Source: Oscillospiraceae bacterium (GTDB lineage Bacteria > Bacillota > Clostridia > Oscillospirales > Oscillospiraceae). Taken from it: DNA of 10,464 nucleotides. The translations under genes and the position numbers were made by a program. Each line of letters starts with the position of its first letter. Within the stretch, counting starts at the first letter, position 1. Under the pieces are notes generated by a model. That model saw nothing but the letters and a program-made list of their open reading frames with translations. It had not been told where the DNA came from and searched no databases. The stretch is from contig JAISKU010000060.1 in the NCBI GenBank assembly GCA_031261245.1, positions 1 to 10,464 of the forward strand, in the 5' to 3' direction. This document shows, one piece after another, positions 6,415 to 10,464 of the stretch.

Positions 6415-7659
6415 ATGAGTACAAACAGACGCGTCGTTATCACGGGCATGGGCGCGGTCACGCCCATCGGCAACACGCACGCGGATTTCTGGGCGGCGGT
6501 GCGCCGCGGCGAGTGCGGCATCGCGCCGATAACGGCCTACGACACGGCGAATCAGGCGGTGAAGCTCGCCGCCGAGGTGCATATCGACACGGACGCGCAC
6601 ATCCCGCCGAACGAGGCGCGGAAAATGGACCGCTTCACCGTGCTCGCGCTCATCGCCTCGCGTGAGGCCTTGAGCGACAGCGGAATTTCCGCCGAAAACA
6701 CGAAGCTCGAGCGCGCGGGCGTGCTCATCTCCTCCGGAATCGGAGGCCTCGCCACAACGGCGCAGGAGCACGCGCGCGGCGAGGCGAAAGGCTTTGACCG
6801 CGTGTCGCCGTTCTTCATACCCATGGCAATCTCGAACATGGCGGCGGGGCGCGTCGCGATTGAGGCGGGTTTCCTCGGCTCCTGCTCGTGCGTCGTGACG
6901 GCGTGTGCGGGCGGCACACACGCCGTCGGCGAGGCGATGCGCAGCATCCGCCACGGCTATTCCGACGTCATGCTCTGCGGCGGCGCGGAGGCGTGCGTAA
7001 TCCCGCTCGCCATCGGCGGTTTCACGTCCATGCAGGCGCTGCACATCGGCGACGACGCCTCTCGCGCCTCGATTCCGTTCGACCGCGAGCGCAGCGGCTT
7101 CGTCCTCGGCGAGGGCGCGGGAATCCTCGTGCTCGAGGAGCTGGAGCACGCACTCTCGCGCGGCGCGCGCATTTACGCCGAGGTCACGGGCTTCGGCGAC
7201 TCGTGCGACGCGCACCACATCACCGCGCCGGAGCCGAACGGGCGCGGCGCCGTTCTCGCGATGGAAAACGCGCTCTCCGACGCGAATCTTTCCCCGTCGG
7301 ACGTCGGCTATATCAACGCCCACGGCACCTCCACGCCGCTCAACGACAGGGGAGAGGCTATCGCGATCAACAAGGTTTTCGGCGAGGGGACGCGCGTCCC
7401 CGTCAGCTCCACGAAGTCGATGACCGGTCACCTCCTCGGCGCGGCGGGCGCTGTCGAGGCTATCGTGTGCGCCTATGCCGTCCGCGACGGCTATATCCCC
7501 GCGAACATCAACCTGCGCGAGCGGGATTCCGACTGCGCCGTGAACGTGATCACGTCCGGCACGGAAACCCCCGTGCGCCACGCGATGTCAAACTCCCTCG
7601 GCTTCGGCGGACACAACGCGACGCTCATCATCTCTCACTGCGAGGAGGGCTCAAAATGA
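6415..7659 (+). CDS. fabF: Beta-ketoacyl-ACP synthase II
   Basis: Elongating condensing enzyme: joins acyl-ACP with malonyl-ACP, releasing CO2. The 414 residues match the family. The thiolase-fold triad is C164 in VTACAGG, H303 in NAHGTSTPLND and H339 in SMTGHLLGAAG; K334 and the C-terminal SNSLGFGGHN (392-401) are also present. The residues after the nucleophile read ACAGGTH, where ACATGTH is the form I would expect, a mild deviation beside the active site. The frame is open far upstream through fabG, but the real start is the ATG at 6415. Conserved residues RRVVITGMGAVTPIG begin at residue 5, and a G-rich run (6403-6408) precedes it by six bases. The stop overlaps fabZ as ATGA. Confidence 0.97.
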   Translation: MSTNRRVVITGMGAVTPIGNTHADFWAAVRRGECGIAPITAYDTANQAVKLAAEVHIDTDAHIPPNEARKMDRFTVLALIASREALSDSGISAENTKLERAGVLISSGIGGLATTAQEHARGEAKGFDRVSPFFIPMAISNMAAGRVAIEAGFLGSCSCVVTACAGGTHAVGEAMRSIRHGYSDVMLCGGAEACVIPLAIGGFTSMQALHIGDDASRASIPFDRERSGFVLGEGAGILVLEELEHALSRGARIYAEVTGFGDSCDAHHITAPEPNGRGAVLAMENALSDANLSPSDVGYINAHGTSTPLNDRGEAIAINKVFGEGTRVPVSSTKSMTGHLLGAAGAVEAIVCAYAVRDGYIPANINLRERDSDCAVNVITSGTETPVRHAMSNSLGFGGHNATLIISHCEEGSK

Positions 7660-8093
7660 CGCTCACAAGCGACGAAATCCAAAAAATCCTGCCGCACCGC
7701 TATCCGTTTTTGCTGCTCGACCGCGTGACGGAGTACGAGCCGGGCAAATTCGCGCGTGCTATCAAGTGCGTCTCGGTGAACGAGCCGTTCTTTCAGGGCC
7801 ACTTCCCGGAATACAGCGTCATGCCCGGCGTGCTGATTCTCGAGGCGCTCGCGCAGGCCGGCGCGATCGCGCTGCTCAGTCCGCCGGAGAACCGCGGGAA
7901 AATCGCGCTTTTCGGCGGTGTGAAGCAGGCGCGCTTCCGCGCGCCGGTGACGCCCGGCGACGTGCTGGAGCTGGACTGCGTAATCACGCGAATGCACGGC
8001 GCAATCGGCCTCGGCGAGGCGACGGCGACGGTAAACGGCAAAAATGTATGTACAGCGGAGCTGTCGTTTGCTATAATGGAAGAAAACGTTTAG
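7656..8093 (+). CDS. fabZ: 3-hydroxyacyl-ACP dehydratase
   Basis: Dehydrates 3-hydroxyacyl-ACP to trans-2-enoyl-ACP, the substrate for FabK. This is a single hot-dog fold of 145 residues, normal for FabZ. Visible are LPHRYPFLLLDRV (12-24), the catalytic H49 in FFQGHFP and E63 in LILEALAQAG, and FGGVKQARFRAPVTPGD (86-102). The start at 7656 is supported by GAGGAGGG (7642-7649) six bases upstream and by the ATGA overlap with fabF. The frame runs open upstream within fabF, but none of that is FabZ. It is the only dehydratase in the window. No second isomerising dehydratase (FabN or FabM type) is visible, so the route to unsaturated chains is not explained here. Its 3' end carries a probable promoter for the next gene. 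Confidence 0.97.
   Translation: MTLTSDEIQKILPHRYPFLLLDRVTEYEPGKFARAIKCVSVNEPFFQGHFPEYSVMPGVLILEALAQAGAIALLSPPENRGKIALFGGVKQARFRAPVTPGDVLELDCVITRMHGAIGLGEATATVNGKNVCTAELSFAIMEENV
8049..8077 (+). promoter_or_regulatory. Candidate promoter for the marR gene within the fabZ 3' end
   Basis: A perfect -10 TATAAT at 8072-8077 is preceded by TG and one base (TGC, 8069-8071), forming an extended -10. TGTACA at 8049-8054, 17 bases upstream, matches four of six bases of TTGACA. Transcription would begin near 8084, about 20 bases before the regulator's ATG. The patch is visibly richer in A and T than its surroundings. Part of the match is coding constraint from the fabZ residues SFAIMEE, so this is a prediction from sequence only. 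Confidence 0.55.
8052..8091. promoter_or_regulatory. Candidate operator symmetry around the marR promoter
   Basis: Three short symmetries surround the predicted promoter. ACAGC-GGA-GCTGT (8052-8064) covers the -35 end and spacer. CGTTT (8065-8069) and AAACG (8084-8088) flank the -10. AAACGTTT (8084-8091) is a perfect 8-bp palindrome at the predicted start point. MarR proteins bind inverted repeats as dimers and often repress their own gene, which makes this a reasonable place for an operator. Repeats this short can occur by chance. Confidence 0.3.
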
Positions 8094-8105
8094 GAGCGTG
8101 ACATA

Positions 8106-8552
8106 ATGCGTGACACCTTAGAAAACGCGTTTCAGGACGTGTACACGAAATTCAAGCTCCAGTTTTACAGGAAGATTTTCGGGCGCTTTGAGGCGCGCGA
8201 GGCGAGCCTCACGGCGGTGGAGACGTTCTGCGTGGAGGTGATCCACGCCCTCGGCGAGCCCACGGTCAACGAATTCGCGAAATTCGTGAACATCTCGCAG
8301 GCGAACGCCGCGTACAAGATACAGAACCTCATCGAAAAGGACTACGTGCGCAAATCGCGCTCCGAGAACGACAAGCGCGAGTATCATCTCCTCGTGACGG
8401 AGCGTTTTAACGAGTACAACCGCCTGAGCACGGACTACATCGCGCTCGTCGTCTCGCGCGTGCGTGAGCGTTTCACACCGCAGGAGGCGGCGACGTTTGA
8501 AAACATTCTGCGCACGATCCACGACGAGCTGATGCCCGAAATCCCGGCGTAA
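8106..8552 (+). CDS. MarR-family winged-helix regulator, possibly a FabT-like fatty acid synthesis regulator
   Basis: Small DNA-binding protein of 148 residues, the usual MarR length. The helix-turn-helix lies at about 52-77 (VNEFAKFVNISQANAAYKIQ within it), followed by a wing at about 79-98 that holds the family signature SENDKREYHL. Helices at both ends would form the dimer interface. It has no signal peptide or membrane segment. TAGGAG (8091-8096), overlapping the fabZ stop, lies nine bases before the ATG. It sits directly after fabZ, 12 bp away. In streptococci the MarR protein FabT controls the fab genes and is encoded at the head of the cluster; here the gene is at the tail. A role in controlling these genes is inferred from position only, as I saw no FabT-type box in the window. 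It could equally respond to an unrelated ligand. Confidence 0.85.
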   Translation: MRDTLENAFQDVYTKFKLQFYRKIFGRFEAREASLTAVETFCVEVIHALGEPTVNEFAKFVNISQANAAYKIQNLIEKDYVRKSRSENDKREYHLLVTERFNEYNRLSTDYIALVVSRVRERFTPQEAATFENILRTIHDELMPEIPA

Positions 8553-8575
8553 AGCGCAAAAAAGGAGCTGACAAA

Positions 8576-8986
8576 ATGCGGATAATGGCCGTGGACTACG
8601 GCGACGCGCGCACGGGCGTCGCCGTCTCCGACATGACCGGCACGCTCGCGGGCGAGGCGTTCGTCATCGAGGAGCGCGACATAGCAAAGCTCGCGGTGCG
8701 CATAGGAGAGCACGCACAGGAGCGCGACGTCGCGACTATCGTCCTCGGCAACCCCAAAAATATGGACGGCACGCTCGGGGAGCGCGCCGAAAAATCCGCC
8801 GCGCTCGCGGAGCTTTTGCGCACCCTCGGCCTCGCGGTCGCGCTGTGGGATGAGCGCCGCACGACAATCGACGCGCACCGCATCCTCTCGGAGCACAACG
8901 TGCGCGGCAAAAAGCGCAAAAGCACGGTGGACGCCGTCGCGGCGACGCTCATACTCGAGGGCTACCTCGCGTCGCTAAAGCCTTGA
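8576..8986 (+). CDS. ruvX: RuvX/YqgF family RNase H-fold nuclease (putative pre-16S rRNA processing enzyme)
   Basis: Predicted cytoplasmic nuclease of the YqgF family, linked in E. coli to maturation of the 16S rRNA 5' end and earlier proposed as a Holliday junction resolvase. The 136 residues match the family. Signature segments in order are AVDYGDARTGVAVSD (5-19) with D7, VLGNPKNMDGTLGERAE (56-72), WDERRTT (91-97) with E93 and DAVAATLILEGYL (119-131) with D119; the three acidic residues form the metal site. AAGGAG (8562-8567) sits eight bases before the ATG. The gene is 23 bp after the marR gene on the same strand and is likely co-transcribed. Its last 12 bases overlap the 3' end of the convergent CBS gene. 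Confidence 0.93.
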   Translation: MRIMAVDYGDARTGVAVSDMTGTLAGEAFVIEERDIAKLAVRIGEHAQERDVATIVLGNPKNMDGTLGERAEKSAALAELLRTLGLAVALWDERRTTIDAHRILSEHNVRGKKRKSTVDAVAATLILEGYLASLKP

Positions 8987-9403
8987 CACGTTCTCCGATA
9001 TCTCGGACAGCGCAGCCGACGCCTCCATGTCAAACTCATGTGTCCGCGCCATGTCGCCGAGGGCGATGATGCCGACAAGCTCGCCGCCCCGCGTCACCGG
9101 TACGCGCCGCACGCGCCCCTCGGACATCTTCCGCGCGGCCTCGCGCACGTCGTCCTCCGTGTCCACGGACAGCACGGATTTCGACATGATCTCGCGCACG
9201 GGCGTCCTCTCCGGGTCGCGCTCGGCGGCGACGCAGCGCGTCACGATGTCGCGGTCGGTCAAAATCCCGCGCAGACGGTTGTCGGAGGAGCACACCGGCA
9301 CAGAGCCGATGTTGTAGCGCCCGAGCAGCCGCGCCGCCTCCGACACGGTGTCCTCCGGCGACACGGAGATGACGGCGGAGCTCATAAGTTCTGATACAAG
9401 CAT
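8975..9403 (-). CDS. Two-CBS-domain protein
   Basis: Stand-alone tandem CBS protein of 142 residues, probably a cytoplasmic sensor of an adenine nucleotide such as AMP or ATP; ligand and target are unknown. CBS1 spans about 7-58, with NIGSVPVC (31-38) and LRGILTDRDIV (44-54). CBS2 spans about 72-124, with GRVRRVPV (96-103) and LVGIIALGDMA (109-119). Nothing else is attached: no transporter, IMPDH or kinase domain, and no signal peptide or membrane segment. The start is fixed by GGGAGG (+ strand 9410-9415) six bases before the ATG. It is the only - strand gene in the window, convergent with ruvX (12-bp overlap) and divergent from tadA. Similar short proteins, such as B. subtilis YhcV, are widespread and poorly characterised. 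Confidence 0.92.
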   Translation of the reverse strand: MLVSELMSSAVISVSPEDTVSEAARLLGRYNIGSVPVCSSDNRLRGILTDRDIVTRCVAAERDPERTPVREIMSKSVLSVDTEDDVREAARKMSEGRVRRVPVTRGGELVGIIALGDMARTHEFDMEASAALSEISENVSRL

Positions 9404-9445
9404 AAAATACCTCCCGAAAATTTTCTACAGGGGGATTTTTCCCGA
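9404..9445. other. Divergent intergenic region between the CBS gene and tadA
   Basis: These 42 bp must hold the translation signals of both divergent genes: GGGAGG on the - strand (9410-9415) and AGGGGGA on the + strand (9429-9435), ten bases before the tadA ATG. A perfect 10-bp palindrome, GAAAATTTTC, lies at the centre (9416-9425). A TAAAAT at 9403-9408 could be a -10 for tadA, but no -35 is seen at the right distance. Promoters for both genes probably reach into the neighbouring coding sequences. Confidence 0.5.
9410..9415 (-). promoter_or_regulatory. Ribosome binding site of the CBS gene
   Basis: On the - strand this reads GGGAGG, six bases before the ATG at 9403. It decides the start in favour of MLVSEL over the internal methionine at residue 7. 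Confidence 0.75.
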
Positions 9446-9916
9446 ATGTGCGATGAAAAATTCATGACGGCGGCGCTCGAGCTCGCGCGCGAGGCCGCAG
9501 CCGACGGCGAGGTGCCCGTCGGCTGCGTCGTAGTAGACACGCGCGGCGAGATAATCGGGCGCGGGCGCAACCGCCGCGAAAAAAACAAGACCGCCTCGGC
9601 CCACGCGGAGCTCGAGGCGATCGACGAGGCCGGCCGCGCGCTCGGCGACTGGCGGCTGGACGGCTGCGCGCTGTACGTGACGCTCGAGCCTTGCCCGATG
9701 TGCGCCGGCGCCATAATAAATTCGCGTCTGTCAAAGCTCGTCTATGGCGCGCGAGAGCCTGTGTCCGGCGCCTGCGGAAGCGTCCTGAACCTGTTCATGG
9801 AGTACGGCAACGCCGCCGCCGTGACGGGCGGCGTGTTGGAGCCGGAGTGCCGCGCGGTCATGGAGGAGTTTTTCGCAAAACGCAGGGCTTGCGGCGACGC
9901 CGAAAATGGTGTATAA
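9446..9916 (+). CDS. tadA: tRNA-specific adenosine deaminase (tRNA-Arg wobble A34 to inosine)
   Basis: Zinc-dependent deaminase that converts A34 to inosine in tRNA-Arg(ACG), needed for CGN codon reading. The 156 residues match the family. The cytidine-deaminase-like motif HAE gives H53 as zinc ligand and E55 as proton shuttle, and PCPMC supplies C83 and C86. DGEVPVGCVVVD (20-31) and GACGSVLNL (108-116) are TadA hallmarks that separate it from free-base or nucleoside deaminases. The ATG at 9446 gives the usual family N-terminus; the alternative ATG at 9464 would cut the first helix. CGC-type Arg codons are very frequent in this window, which fits a need for this enzyme. It is divergent from the CBS gene and ends 24 bp before the next gene. 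Confidence 0.95.
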   Translation: MCDEKFMTAALELAREAAADGEVPVGCVVVDTRGEIIGRGRNRREKNKTASAHAELEAIDEAGRALGDWRLDGCALYVTLEPCPMCAGAIINSRLSKLVYGAREPVSGACGSVLNLFMEYGNAAAVTGGVLEPECRAVMEEFFAKRRACGDAENGV

Positions 9917-9917
9917 T
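9889..9917 (+). promoter_or_regulatory. Candidate promoter for the zinc-ribbon membrane protein gene
   Basis: A perfect TATAAT (9912-9917) spans the tadA stop codon, and TTGCGG (9889-9894), which shares TTG with the -35 consensus, lies 17 bases upstream. The next gene starts at 9941, leaving an untranslated leader of under 20 bases. The -35 is weak, so co-transcription with tadA remains possible. Confidence 0.4.
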
Positions 9918-9927
9918 GCAAAGCAAA

Positions 9928-9932
9928 GAGGG
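9928..9932 (+). promoter_or_regulatory. Ribosome binding site selecting a GTG start
   Basis: GAGGG lies eight bases before the GTG at 9941. It supports that codon over the in-frame GTG at 9932, which overlaps the site itself. Confidence 0.55.
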
Positions 9933-9940
9933 TGATACGC

Positions 9941-10464
9941 GTGATTTGCCACAACTGCGGACAAGAGCTTGAAAACGACTCGATCTACTGCAAACGCTGC
10001 GGAGCCAACCAATACGACCCGTCGGCGCCGCCGCAGACAGTGCCGCGCAGCCACCCGTACAAGAAGCTCGGCGGATTTTTGAAATTCTTCATCGTCGTAA
10101 GCGCCGTCGGAGTCGCCGCGAATATACTCACGGGCTTCTCCTCGCTGCGCGAAACGGACGTCATCGTCGATTCGCTCAAGCTGGACAGCGCGGGGATGAA
10201 CGCGCTGCTCGTGCTCGAAAAAATCCTGTTCGGGGTAAATCTCATTCTCTGCCTTTTCGTGATAAAGCAGATCGTGCAGCGCGCGCAGTCGTTTCTGCTG
10301 ATATTTGAGCTTTTCTGCGTCTCCTCCGTGGCGGTGAACACGATAAGCTCGGTGATTACGCTCAGAATCTTCAGCGGGGAGGACGCGCCCGTGGCGAGAA
10401 CCACGGTGGGCTTCATGGCGGCGATAAGCCTCGCGGAGATCGTGCTGTGGCTGATCTATTTCCG
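9941..10464 (+). CDS. Zinc-ribbon plus four-helix membrane protein, DUF2569-like (3'-truncated by window edge)
   Basis: Predicted membrane protein; 174 residues are visible and the frame is open at the window end. An N-terminal zinc ribbon uses C3, C6, C17 and C20 (CHNCG and CKRCG). A short Pro-rich linker (28-40) follows, then four hydrophobic segments at about 46-66, 89-112, 118-144 and 156-174. The lead-in LGGFLKFF, the four-helix plan and the final WLIYF resemble DUF2569 proteins, whose function is unknown; I make this link by eye and hold it loosely. The start is GTG, which gives MICHNCG with the Cys motif right at the N-terminus. Only a few residues are probably missing at the C-terminus. 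No function is assigned. Confidence 0.8.
   Translation, partial: MICHNCGQELENDSIYCKRCGANQYDPSAPPQTVPRSHPYKKLGGFLKFFIVVSAVGVAANILTGFSSLRETDVIVDSLKLDSAGMNALLVLEKILFGVNLILCLFVIKQIVQRAQSFLLIFELFCVSSVAVNTISSVITLRIFSGEDAPVARTTVGFMAAISLAEIVLWLIYF

Noticed and set aside
6124..7581. Long open frame on the - strand (485 codons) opposite fabF
   Set aside because: It is fully antisense to the well-supported fabF and fabG genes. Such frames arise because G+C-rich third positions leave few stop codons on the opposite strand; the translation is Arg- and Ala-rich with no recognisable domain.
6888..7655. Upstream in-frame extension of fabZ within fabF
   Set aside because: It is an alternative frame of fabF with Arg-rich composition; FabZ starts at the ATGA overlap at 7656 with a strong ribosome binding site.
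8994..9007. Hairpin TCCGA-TATC-TCGGA as terminator between ruvX and the CBS gene
   Set aside because: The stem is only 5 bp, has no adjacent T run, and lies in the CBS coding sequence.
1..10464. CRISPR arrays, tRNA or rRNA genes, prophage or transposase genes
   Set aside because: None was seen. No regularly spaced repeats, no tRNA-like cloverleaf and no mobile-element proteins are present; the region is housekeeping in character.

Overview
The window looks like chromosomal DNA of a G+C-rich member of the Bacillota, most likely an anaerobic clostridial lineage of the Oscillospiraceae type. The basis is the gene set (FabK as enoyl-ACP reductase, a short separate AccA and AccD, a MarR regulator beside fab genes), strong AGGAGG-type ribosome binding sites, and third codon positions dominated by G and C. 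The genus cannot be read from this sequence.

Layout. Positions 1-8093 are a fatty acid synthesis (FASII) cluster, all on the + strand: accC (5' end missing), accD and accA; a 157-bp gap holding one structured inverted-repeat element; then fabH, fabK, fabD, fabG, fabF and fabZ. Genes within each block overlap by 1-10 bp or lie 2-10 bp apart, so each block is probably one mRNA with translational coupling. A MarR-family regulator (8106-8552) follows fabZ and has a good candidate promoter of its own inside the fabZ 3' end. ruvX (8576-8986) follows. A two-CBS-domain protein lies on the - strand (8975-9403) and overlaps the ruvX end tail to tail. tadA (9446-9916) is divergent from it. The window ends inside a GTG-started gene for a zinc-ribbon membrane protein (9941 to beyond 10464), which has a possible promoter in the tadA 3' end.

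How the genes work together. AccC, AccD and AccA (with AccB, not in the window) make malonyl-CoA. FabD moves the malonyl group to acyl carrier protein. FabH starts chains from acetyl-CoA or another short acyl-CoA. FabF, FabG, FabZ and FabK carry out the four steps of each elongation cycle. The MarR protein is a plausible regulator of this set, as FabT is in streptococci. RuvX, TadA and the CBS protein are ordinary housekeeping neighbours.

Novelty. I see no undescribed system here; this is a core metabolic region. The items most worth a second look are the inverted-repeat element between accA and fabH, the embedded promoter and palindromes in front of the marR gene, and the absence of acpP from the cluster. 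No gene-free stretch exceeds 300 bp.
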